Source of the DNA: Undaria pinnatifida
Lineage: Eukaryota > Sar > Phaeophyceae > Laminariales > Alariaceae
Length of the DNA stretch: 64,000 nucleotides
Direction: 5' to 3'
NCBI GenBank assembly: GCA_012845835.1
Contig: JABAKD010000020.1
Coordinates: 2,862,936-2,926,935 of the forward strand
In this document: positions 27,301-39,300 of the stretch, piece by piece
Layout: every line of letters starts with the position of its first letter
How positions within the stretch are numbered: the first letter of the stretch is position 1
Program-made: the position numbers and the translations under genes
Notes under the pieces: model-generated
The model's input: the letters and a program-made list of their open reading frames with translations, nothing else
Database searches by the model: none
What the model was told of the DNA's origin: nothing

Positions 27301-30300
27301 TTTAGACAACTGACACTTGTCTAGTCCCAAAAAGGGGAGTTCCCCTCATGGACCCACGCAAACCGGCCTAAAAAAGACAACGATCCACACGTCGGGACAG
27401 GTCACCGATCCAGACTTGATGATCTCCATGTTTCAAGGAAGGTCTGTATGGTCTAGCTCATGTTACCGGGTGAGAGCCGAACGATCTGCACTAACTGTGC
27501 ACTATCTAGCTTTTTCGTTTTTTTTTAATCCTCCGGCGCATGGGGAAAAATAAAGCTCAAGCTCACCACACTTTCACGTATTTTCATACGCGTCGTGTGT
27601 CGATTTAACCCAGTTGCTTTCGCAACCCAACGCTAGCTGGCGCACCCTTCGAATCCCACTGTAGCTAGCAAATTTCTCGGGTTGGACCTGGACTCTACGT
27701 ACACATCCTGCACAATATCTCACAACGGCAGATAGACGATCTACTGTACATGATCTACAGTCTATATGATCTGTATGATCTATATCATCTGTCAGAGGTG
27801 GGCAACAAGTCATACCACCCGGCTGAGTGATCTATACACCCGGGCCCAGTCTCGACAAATCTGTCCACTTTTTTTTATATATTTACAACACTCAACCCCC
27901 AACGTATCCCAGGCTGCACATATCTAAAGCATAGCCGCAGTCGAACGACCATAAACCTTCGCATCCCTACAATGTCTTTACCGTGCATGTCGGGTTGTCA
28001 CCGACGAGGCTGGCCTCGCGTGCACCAAGCGCAAAGCGCCGAGAGATGCTCGGCGATCTGCATCAAGGGCGAGCCGCATCCTACTAACAAGCCACTTGTG
28101 AGGCAAACTTAGGCACCTTGTGCGTACCTTCTTGGGTATATTTTGAAACAATGAAAAAATACTCTTCAGCTGTGTGTGTGAAATCGACCAAAGAGGATTT
28201 CGATCAGAACTCATATTTGCAAGCTGCGTGCGATACTTTGATCGATATATGTAACAGCTTCCAATGAACTAATTATTTTCTGGTGCAACCAAATTCCAGC
28301 GCAACAGCGGGAGGGGGGTGGCGCAAAAGAGGGGGAGGTGCGGGGTAGGGTACCCAATAGCGGCCTGCGCCACTCGTACCACGCGCGTCTTTCTAGTCAA
28401 AACAAGGGCGGGGGTAAGCCCTCGTCGGTTGAGGCAGCCAATCATAGGAGAATGAACAAAAGCGAGGTCGTCAGAATACCAGTCCCCTCAATCCCCGTCA
28501 TGTCAACTCCTGGTACCCTTAGGATAAGCCAGGACTCCGTCATTTCAACTCCTGGCACCCTTGTGACAAGCGAGTAATCAAATCGTTTCACCTCTTGGTT
28601 ATCTTGGGATCACCTCCTGGTTCCCTTGGGATGAGCGGGGACTCGGTCATTTCAGCGCTATGATGAGGGCGGGTGTGAATCCTCGTCGGGTCAGGCAGGC
28701 TATCATAAGAGAATGATGCAAAGTGCATCGCGTCCATGTTTTAAACACGTCAGCTGCGACTTCGATAAATTTAGGGTCGATACTCATATTTGCAAGCTGC
28801 TTGATACGCCGGCAGCTCGTTTTTGCACATGTAGGATTTTTTTAAATATATATCCGCGTGTTATCTTGTGTCATACGTCGGCCACAAGCAAGAAAAAAAG
28901 TGAAAGCCAACAACAAAACCGCCGGCTGCATGTGCAGCCCTAGACTTGCAGCCGATGATGCTGCCGTAAGATTTCGCTCTTCGTACATGAAGTATTTCGG
29001 GGGTGGGGGTGGGGGGTGGGGAGGGAGGGGCGTCACTGCTGTCTATACAGCAGTACGACAAATATTTAGATTAAAGATCACCAGCCCCGCTCGTCACGTC
29101 GCGAAACGGTACGTACAGAAGCCATTTAGAGTCCGATAAATATCGCATCACAGCAAGTATACAAAACCTAACCGTCGCCCGCCGCATTCAACCCATTTGC
29201 TACTGTACTGCAAACGTGATACAACCCAAGTTCCAAGTACTTTGTCTATAACAGTTGGGTGCCGGCAGTCGAAATGAGACAAATAATTTGAAGGTTTGAA
29301 GCAAAAAAATAAAAATAAATATTGGGGATAAGTCTGCAGGAGCCCGACGAACCGTTCAAGGGCTTACGGTCCCGCCTTGTCACGTCTCGTGTGGTACAAC
29401 GCGCAGTTTTGGTAATCTACAAACAAACAAAAAGGCCAAACATGGAGACAACTAATCACGATCCAAGGGACTAGTCTGGACCCCAGCGAACGATTCATTC
29501 GAGGAAAGTTCCGCCCTTCCCCATGCGGGAAACCAGGACTTTGTGTTTGGAGCAAAACCACGCGACGAGTGCGACGCCCTCCTTAACACTATCTGCCGCG
29601 AGGCGGCTTGACAGATAAATTTCTCAAAGAGCCGCGAGTATCGTTGCTAACCTCTGCCTCGGCGGGACAAGGAAACCATTCGTACAAATGCCGCGAACGC
29701 CCACGTTTAGGCGACAAACTTGAATATCAATATGTAGAAAACAAAGGCACCAGTCTACAGCAGTAGCGGGCCCTCTGGCGCCGGTATGTACCAGCCTGAA
29801 ACACGGGCACCATATGATAGCGGCAACCGTCGGTACTCCGAAAGCTGTCACTAATGCGAAATCAGCGCCAAGCGATTTCACAGGCACTATTAGCGAGCAA
29901 CCGACACTGCTCAACTGGCGCGATAGAGGGATCACTCTGCAGCCAACTTGAGAAAAATGTAGAGAAAAAAAAGGCCCACCGCAGAGTCGACAAGACCGAC
30001 GACCACGCCTAAAGTTTCCGAGAAAGATCAAGCCTTTACGTCGTAGCTCTTCGGAGCACAGCGTACGCTTTCCTGACGACACACCATGTGGGTGTAGGAC
30101 GCTTTGTGCGCTCGGGGCCCATCATAGCATGTCCCACTCGTGTGTCTGGAGGGCTCGTCACAACGCCAGGAACTGAACAAAAAAATAAATAAACCACTTC
30201 CACCACCGCTCCGAGAAATAAAACATAACTCTGTAGTGTTGACAATACTTTTTTTTGGTTAAGTCCTTTCCATCTGAGCCAACTTCCTTTGAAAACAGAG

Positions 30301-33300
30301 TTGATTGCATCACGTTTGGAGCTAAAATAAAAAACATCATGGGTGAACTTCACATTAAGTGAACGTGCTTCTAACAAAAAATATGAAGCCAAAAACACAA
30401 AACGTCAAGAGAAACACCAGGCGGAACGAATGATCCCAAGAGACCAGACCATACAGAGCCAAACCCTAATAGCATAACGAGCGCAGGCAGCAGACAGGGC
30501 GCCACTGCAGTCCCCACCGCGCTCACAGCGTTCCAAAAAATAAAATAAGTAAATAAACGCTGCGATAGCTCCGCCATCGTTAACGCCCTTTCCAACTGGA
30601 AACCTTTTTCTTTACAAATTAACTTGAAGTTAGCATAGGGAGGGATTTGGGGGCTCCCAAGGGGTTAACGCTACCATTTCCACTACCGCTACCACCGCCA
30701 CTACTTCCATCAACCTTCACCATTATCACCATATCACCACTACTGCTATTACCACCAACCCCACTTTTACCACAATTCACCGCCACATTACCACTACCAC
30801 CACCACCGCCCCACCCTTACCGCTGCTGTTACCGCAACAAAACCACCTTCCTCCCCGGCCGCACCTTCTGAGCGTCTTTGTTCCCGTGGTGTGCGTGTGC
30901 TCTCTGCTCTTTGAACCCGGTTTCTTCCACCAGACACTCCAACAGGAACAGCCGTGCATCTTCCCCGTATAACTCGATCAACTGCAAAACAGCAACCAAA
31001 ACATTTACCCATGTTGGTTTTGGCCGAAGGCGTAGAGCCGGAGAGCAACGACAAGACGAGACGTAAGGCAGCAGGTAGACATCGGAGAAGCAAATGTCCG
31101 GCCGACGGCAAGCAAACGAAAGCGAGGGAGGGAGGGGAAGGAGGGGAGGGAGGGGAGGGAGGGGAGGGAGGGGAGGGAAGGGAGCAAGGGAAGAGGGAGG
31201 GGAGCAAGGGAAGAGGGAGGGGAGGAGGAAGGAGAGGGGGGGGGTTAAGTTTGCGCTTGGGACTGCTGCTGCTACTGCTGGTTTACCGAAAGAGAAGGCA
31301 CGCCTTGAAAGAAAAACGGACAAGTTCCTGTCCCCTTCCGAGTTGCTCCGTCAGACACGGCACCTTTCCTGTTGAGACCTTAAGAGGACAAAGGGGTTGT
31401 GGTGTGGTCGGTTGAAAACAAACACGTTAGCCTTCGACAAGGCTCAGCGAGAATGGAAAAGATGGCGAGAGCCAACAAGAGATCCCGCAAGAGCTTTCCG
31501 ACTTGGCCTTCCCGCCCCCCGACCCTTCCCAATTTGAAAAAACAAAATAAAATTTCGAAATAACGTGTGGATCGTTGTTCGGAAGGACGGGCACGCAAGC
31601 CCGGGGAATAAATCAAATAGCTGGAGATGAAAAAAAATGGTAATAGTTTTCGCGCCAAATTCGATATTGAGGCAACGCACCATGCGCCACGGGCCGCCAA
31701 AACTTGTACACGCCTCCCCCGTCCCTGCCCCCCCCCGGTGGAGAAGGAGGTCGAACTTTCTGTCTACGCTCAATAAACGCAAGAAAAAAAAGAACAACGA
31801 CTGGGACTCGGCCGTCATGTCGTTCCCGGGGCTCCTCCTTTTCCCTCCCTTCCTTTCATATCCCGCCAACCACAAGACAACTTCATTGTTACTCCATAAC
31901 TGTCCGCCCCTGCCTTCAAGTGCAGCGTACATGGTGCACACTGCCCTTGACTCGTGTACCACGTAGATGTCGTATAGCGGTTACTATGTTACTTTAACGC
32001 CTTTATAACTGGAAACCCGTATTAGGGAAACTACTTGGAATTAGTGTCCGGAGGGGTTTGGGGGCTCTCAAGGGGGGTGGTAACCTCATGGTCTACCAGC
32101 AGGAGAGCCGCCAAAGCTACAGCAAGCGCAGCTATGTTGGGAAAACTTCGACCATATCGAGCGTTGTTGCCATTTAGATTATGATACACGCTGCTAGCGG
32201 GCGGGGATAGGGATGTGCCACGCTGGATCGCGACGAGAAGCAGCAGCAGCAGCGATAACAGCCAAGCCAGCGCCGGCGATGCTGCAGAACGCTGTGTACT
32301 GTGGGCGTGTGGGCGTCTGTACGTTTTGTTGTGGAATGAGTGATACGACGGCTCTCAACAAAAAAAATGACGCTAATGAATCCAACTTGCGATTGGATTG
32401 AACTAGAATCATGACGATTTCGGTCGTCTCGTCCCGTCGAAAAAAACAATAGAAAAAATTGGGATCAATGTACTAGAACGGCCAATTTGGTCTCCGATCG
32501 GAAAACGCCTTTTAATCAATCCGCGTATCCGACTGTGCAATAATTGGCTCAAGCAGTGCTTTTCACGGATCCGAGTATTTCCATTATAACGGGTCGGGTT
32601 GAGTCGAGAAAGGGTCACCTGACCTAAACCGTGAAAAAATTGAGTTGTCGACATCTGATCCGACTCGATCCGGTCGGTGAGATTGGAAAACCTCCCGATG
32701 CACCCCGACCCGTGATATGTTGAAGACATCCAGGCCCGACCCGACGATACCCGACCCGAACCGACGATACCCGACCCGACCCGACCCGACTCGCGCAATT
32801 TAGAAATCTCTCGACCCGATACGTGGGTCAAGAGTTTAGCCCCCACTAGACGAATACAAGCCAAACCTGTTTGAGTTGGGTCCACAGTGGCCAAACCTGT
32901 AATTTGGGTTTGGGGTTTCTGTTTAGCGGTCAAATACCGCAGTATCTGCCCAAACGAATGTAAGCCAAACGCTTTTAACCCCTTTAGAGCCCCCGAACCC
33001 CTCCTCTTACTAAATCCAAGTAATTTTGTCCCCAAAAACGGGTTTCCAGTTGTAAAGGGGTTAAGCTGGGTTTGTATAATAAGCCAACGCTCTAATTTGG
33101 GTTTGGGTATAACCCAACCCGTACGGTTACGGCACTTTAGGGGTCCCCCAGTAAGTTGGTGGTGTACCCTAGCAATGTGACCGCCTTATTGGGGGAAGCC
33201 GCCTTATTCGTCCCAGGTTATGAATGCAATTCCCCAGTCGTTTAACGCCAAGCGATGTTTGACCGTCTTATATCGGGATACCGTCTTACTCAGACCGCCT

Positions 33301-36300
33301 TATCGGGGGGCCCCTACTGTATATCCCTACCGTAAAGTACTTGGGAAACCCAAACCCTTCCCAAGGGTTAACCCCTTCGACAAAACCAACAGTGCAAGAG
33401 CACAACTTGACCCAAACAAATTCCAAGTAGTCTGTCGCTAAAAGCATGGTTGCAGTGCGAAGGGGGTCATCAACCTTTCCAGTACTTCCTTCGCTCGGGT
33501 TAACAACACAAAAACTCTTTGAACATGACTACGGCGGAGCCTACAGGCTGGATCAAACAAAAAACCCAAATTATCTCCCGCACGAATACCGCTCGCAATG
33601 TCTAGTGAAAGAGTTAATATTTGGTATCATACTGACCACCATGACCAGTGTAAGGGGGTAAGAGGGTGTCATGGCCGAAAAAAAATTACCAGCCTCGGGC
33701 TGTCTCTGGAAGCGAAACTCGTATCGACCAATGACCGGCCTTCAATTTTTTCCATATTAGTCGGGCTTTTTCCCAGCGGGGGCGAAAGACAAAATGCGCC
33801 GCATTTTGCACGATCCGGTTGGACGTACTCCAAGGCATGTCCGTACAATTTTCGCGAAAAAAATCGAGGATCTAACCTGCCTTGCCTGTGTTCCAACATC
33901 AAGCATATTCGAGCGAAAAAAATGGATCCTACACTAGAACCAAGTCATTTCAAGGAAATAACTTATCCTACTCATTTTTACGCACGAAAGTCCAAATGTC
34001 CACGCCGTCTTGTAGCGATAGACCCTGAATTTTTGCACGTGTTCTACATGCCCATCCTGAGGCCTGACCTGTGGGGGGGGGGGGGCTTTTTTTTTATTTC
34101 GCCGACAAAAAATGGGCTCAAGAGGTCCACATTTTCCGAAAAATCGTAACTGACGAAAAATCAGGTAAAAATAATCAAACCTAAAAAAAACTCAACATCA
34201 GGTGAGGTCTTCGCAAGGGCACATAGAAGACGAGAGCAAAATATCACGGTCTGAATCGAAAAAACGGCGTGGATATTCGCCGGGGAATAAATTTAGTTTT
34301 CATGCGTGAACAAGCTCGCAGTCACGATTAAACATGGTACAGAGTAGGCAACAAAAACTATGAAACCTTTAGATTTTTGTGCATGTGGTGGGTTGTGATT
34401 ACTACGATCCTCGGAAAAATCAAGAAAGTGAAAACCTAATTTCAATTCAAGTTCACTACTCTTCGAACCGCGAAAAAAAAATGTCAAACCCTGATTTCAA
34501 TTCACGCATGTACACTACTCTCCAAACAGCAAAAGAAGCCAAACCCTAAATTCAAATCAAGTACACTTACTACTCAAACAGCAAAAAAAAGTCACCCTGA
34601 TTTCAAATACACTCCCCTACCGCCCGTCTCACAAAAAATTTCAGCCCGATAACTCCAGTGAGCGAAACTCACAGGAGCGGTTATACTGAAGCTAGTGTGG
34701 ATCACAACTTTTCTCAACTACGAACCCTAGCTTGGGTCAGCTTCCTGGTTTCTTTTTGTATTTGGTAGGTACTGCTTACTTGCTGTATGGCAGTATTTCC
34801 CCAACTCACGGGTGCGGTTGCGAAGCTGTAATTAGTACATTCGTCATCAAAATAACATCTGTACATCGATATTGAAATATTGATTTCTTTAATATTTTCG
34901 AATGCTAAAGGCAAAAAACGTCGCGAGCCCAACAGGGAACCCGGATGTTGCGGACAACGGCAGCGGGTACCGGTGCGGGCGGGTGAGGACAAAAAAGTAC
35001 ATGAACCAAAACAACAGAGGCGCCTTTACCGGCTTTGTCCCACACATCGTACCAGATCAAGTATCAAACATATTTCACTTTTTAGAGCTTTAAGCTATTT
35101 TTTTGTGTGGTTGTTTTTTTTTGTCAAATCGCGAGAGGGGGTCGACCCACCCCACCCTAACCCTAACCCCAACCCCAACCCCAACTCCTAACCCCAACCC
35201 CCAACCCCTAACCCCGACCCTAACCCACGCTAGGGCGTCGACCCGAGCGCGGCTTCGCCGCGCGTTATGGAAAAACTGATGAAAAAAATGTGCGGACCAC
35301 CTTAAACATCGAAATATATTTGGTACTTTATCTGGTACGATTTGCGAGGTGAGAGCATCGCGAAAGGCTCGTACTGAAACAACAAAAGAAACGAAAACGT
35401 GGAAACGGATTGACATCATTTGCACATACAGCACTATAGTGCCGATTTTTCGTGCCGATTTTTCATCCTGTCGTAAGAGAGATACAAGCTATGTGGTCAC
35501 AGGCTACGAGATAGGCATGCACCAGGTACATCACAACAAGAGTAAGGAGATGTGGCCATGCAACGCCAAACATACTGGGTACGAAATATGGTGTGGCCCT
35601 TTTGCAAAACCTGCGTGCAGCAACCAACCAACCGGCAGCAGTTCCTGTTGCGAAAAACAAAAAACTTGAGGGTTAACGCGGATCACGCGGATCGGCTTTT
35701 GGACTCTTTCTCGGTCCTCTTATCTCTCCGGTGGTCTGCTCTCTACGAACAGCGTTGTAGCCTCTATAGCCCCCTTGTGCCGTTGGCAATTCAGAAAAAC
35801 GGCTACATCAACAGATGTCAGAACTCGAAATTCAATGCCAGGATTCAATCCCTGCAGGAAACACGAAACCACGAATCCTACGAAATCCTGCGGTTGCAGC
35901 TGGTAAGAACATGGCCTCGCGACATACCGACCGGCACGGTGCGGAGAATCCTTTCCCTTTTTGTTCATTGACCGCTGGCCACTGGCCGGTGCCCAATGAA
36001 AAGACCCCCGCGCCTCGACGTAGCCCAGCCCGTATTTGGTTAGCGCTGTGCATAACCGTTCCCAAGCTCCTCAGCCGTGCAACAATACAAACTAATGAAA
36101 CAAAAAAAGAGAGTGTTTAGTAGGGTGAATACCGGACTATTCACTAAATACTCTGGGGTACCCCGGTACCTACCCGAGCATGGCCTGAACACTCGGGTTC
36201 AATACCCGGGCATGTCCAGAGTATACACCCTACCAAGCACACCCTTGGAACAGTTGGACTGATAGTACGAAAAAACAAGAAAACGAAACAAGAAAAATAG

Positions 36301-39300
36301 CAACTACTGCCCTCTGTATGACACCAGGTATGTATTCGTACAAAGTACATAAACACCAGCAAGAGGGAAAAGTACCAGGCAGAGTACACTCTTCGTTCGT
36401 ACTGTAGTACAAAAAACACAGAAGCACATGAACAAAACGACTGCTGCCGTCTGTATGATATGTACAAGGAACAAAAAATACCAGGTACGCGTACTAGTAG
36501 AAAAATAAGAAAGCAACAAAAACAAACAAAAACAACGAACGCCTTCTGCTCAAATACACAGCTCTTCCAAGTGCGGCTCCTCCTACTTGCGAGAAGGTCC
36601 TTCAAAATACACCTTCTGCAGGACACCTACCGTCTAATTCAATCTTGCACGTGGGTCCGCAGTAACCGTAACCCTTTGCGAGTCCCGAGGTCGGCAAGGG
36701 CGGTCGCGCGGCTCTTCGGCGTGTTTTGGTACTGCAGGGTTTTTCCAAAAACACGAGCGCTAACGCCTCTACAATTGGAAACCCGTTTGGGGGGACAAGT
36801 TACTTGGAATTAGTGTAAGGAGGGGATTTGGGGCTCTACAGGGGTTGGCCAGCCTCAACCGATCAGACCAAGACAATGCAGGAAGTTTTTGGCCGGGACG
36901 TCTTGCAGATAGGTGGAGTCCCCGAGGCGGGACGCAGCCAAGCCGGCCTCCCTGAACGCAGACTCTCCGGATAGAAAAAAAAACACCGGCCATATCATCG
37001 TAACACTATATTAGCTCCCAATAAGTCAGTAAGAAAAACAGGAAGTCATCGTGCCGAAAAATGAGAAAATATTCCATCTACCCTTTACGGACTTCAGACG
37101 GAAAATTGAAAATTGTCGATAAAACGTGACGATAAACAGCCATACCTGGTAGGCCGAACGAAGCACTCGTACCCTAGTAGATGAACGGGCTGCTGGGATA
37201 AGGAATGTATCCGACGTGCGACGTAATGACCAGTACGGTACGCGCGCAGCTCGATGATACATGCACTAATCCATACCCTGTCTATAAGGTTGGATAATAT
37301 CACACGCCGCTTTTTAGGTCGCTGTGGCTGGGTCCCTGGTACCCGGTAATACTCGCGCTGTACCAACGCTGTTGCCTAACCTTCAGGAACGAAGATTCGT
37401 TGTCTCATCACTCCATGAAAAGGGACCAACCAAAAACAACAACTGGCATCACACGTACGACTAAAGACTAAATACCAAGATCAATACTACAGATAGTACG
37501 GAACTGGTGCTGATACGGGCATAGCAAAACCTTGTAGAGGTACTGGTTATAGTACCATGTACCTAGAATGGCACTGGCGTAGCGGCACTACAGCACGTAT
37601 TGGTACTGGTACTGGGAACTGGGAACCGGTTCTGGCAACTGGGAACCGGTTCTGGGAACTGGTACGGGTGGCGATACTCGTACTCCTGAGTGTGAAGTAC
37701 GAAAAGCACGGATCATAGCAAGCTTAAGCTGTCTTGGGTCACAATGAGGTCCAAGTGCACGTTCATAACCTCCAACAAGAACGAATACCATATTGTAGCA
37801 CACGAGCATACAGCAACGGTGCCTGCGTACTGCTGCGTTGAAGTATCACACTGAACTGCGGACGTGCAACACGACTTACCGTGCCATATATACAAGGCAT
37901 AATTTGGCGGGTGCGCTTGTGTAGACCTGGTACAAACCACCCAGGTGCACGTGTCCATCAGCCGTATCACACGCAAGATAGCACACATCCCTCGTATGAA
38001 TTTCAAGAGATAACTCTCTCGGTGACGGGCAGAGTGCGAATGCCGAGAGGGGCGCCTATGTTATGGCAAGGTTTCGTCGAGATATTTCCGAGAGTCACCA
38101 TTTTGGTTGTGTGTTCTCGTCGAGACATTTCCACAGTCACCATATTCGCTGTGTTCCCCCTCTTGCTCCTCGTGTTGTGGGGAAAATCATGTCGAAACTT
38201 CATTCCAGTGGCTGGGTGTGTTATCATGCGTGCTGTACGTACACTCAACGTCTCTGTAGACATGGTGCACAGATAGAGTTATCTTCGGCAATCGGCCATG
38301 CATATTCCAGATTATATCCGCACATCAGGGTTTATTTCAGGCATGAAAGAGCGGTCATCGTTCGTGGCAATTATTAATACTGAGTCACGGTACTCGTACA
38401 TGTATTGTGTTTCTATGACTTATGCATGATAGAGCTGTGATCGGTCGCGAGCGATATGTTTTGCGCTTCTATGAATCATGCATGATAAAGATGTGATCAG
38501 TCGTGGCACACCCTAGTACGCATAAGTTTTATTGTTATGATTCACGCAGGATACAGCTGTGACCGGCCGTGACTCATCTTTCTCTATTATTAGTATAAAT
38601 ACATGCATGTTTGTGGTATCTACAATTCGCGCAAGGATAGAGCAGTAATCGCTCCAGGCAAACTTGGTCGCTCGTCACGGTCGGCGACTGGGCGACGGGC
38701 GATCAAAGACAAATCTATAGCAAGCGCGAGCGCCGAAAAGACAACGGCTCCCCAAATCAAAACCCTCAAAATGTTGGAGAGTAACTATTTACAGTCCATG
38801 GACTGCAGCTCTTTACTGCAATCCGCACGCTATTCCACTAACCCTATCCCTAACCCAATAGGTCTGCACCTACTAAGTGGGAGCAGAGTACGAAATGGGA
38901 TCCGGGCCGGGCTCGGTAAAGGTAGAGGTATTGGCCAACTAAAAAAGGAGGTGTGGTTTATTGAGCACCTCATTTCAACCGTTTCAAGCCTAGAACCAAA
39001 AAAATACAAATAACAGGGTGTGGACTGACCGTCCGCCGTCCATAGGATGTTAGTACTTGTAGGTGCCGTCCAAAACGTTCGCCATTTTTCCGTGTCAGAC
39101 TGCTGCTGTGTCTCAACTTCGCTCACACCGACAACACTTCCTGGACTCCCTTTCCCTTTGCTGACCTAAGCTAGGTGTTGTTGTGCAGCGCCCGTGTGTT
39201 TAGGTATACATAGCGCCTTGTGAACAACAAGATGCCGCTTTCTGCCTGTTCCCCCATGGTCTCTTAGTCTATACCAGGTACAATAGAGGTTCCCCTATCG

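Larger units (their letters stand above)
24640..30864 (-). other. CNOT1 intron 2 (6,225 bp), repeat-filled
   Basis: Lies between exons 2 and 3. It contains three tandem inverted-repeat units (25.49-25.78 kb), a poly-A retroposon copy (27.51-27.67 kb, inverted), GATCTATA-type repeats (27.74-27.80 kb), degenerate pieces of the fold-back family (28.14 and 28.74 kb), a short tandem repeat (28.49-28.65 kb), a TTAA/CCCC mini-element (30.58-30.67 kb) and a CCACTAC-rich microsatellite (30.66-30.83 kb). Several plus-strand frames of 70-130 codons around 26.7-27.2 kb match nothing I know. Confidence 0.75.

Noticed and set aside
27640-27665. Possible tRNA T-arm CCTTCGAATCCCA
   Set aside because: The flanking bases cannot form the T stem, and the sequence belongs to the coding part of a retroposon copy.
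33598-34149. 183-codon plus-strand open frame
   Set aside because: It lies in CNOT1 intron 1, has no recognisable domain, no codon bias like the exons, and passes through a homopolymer run and repeats.
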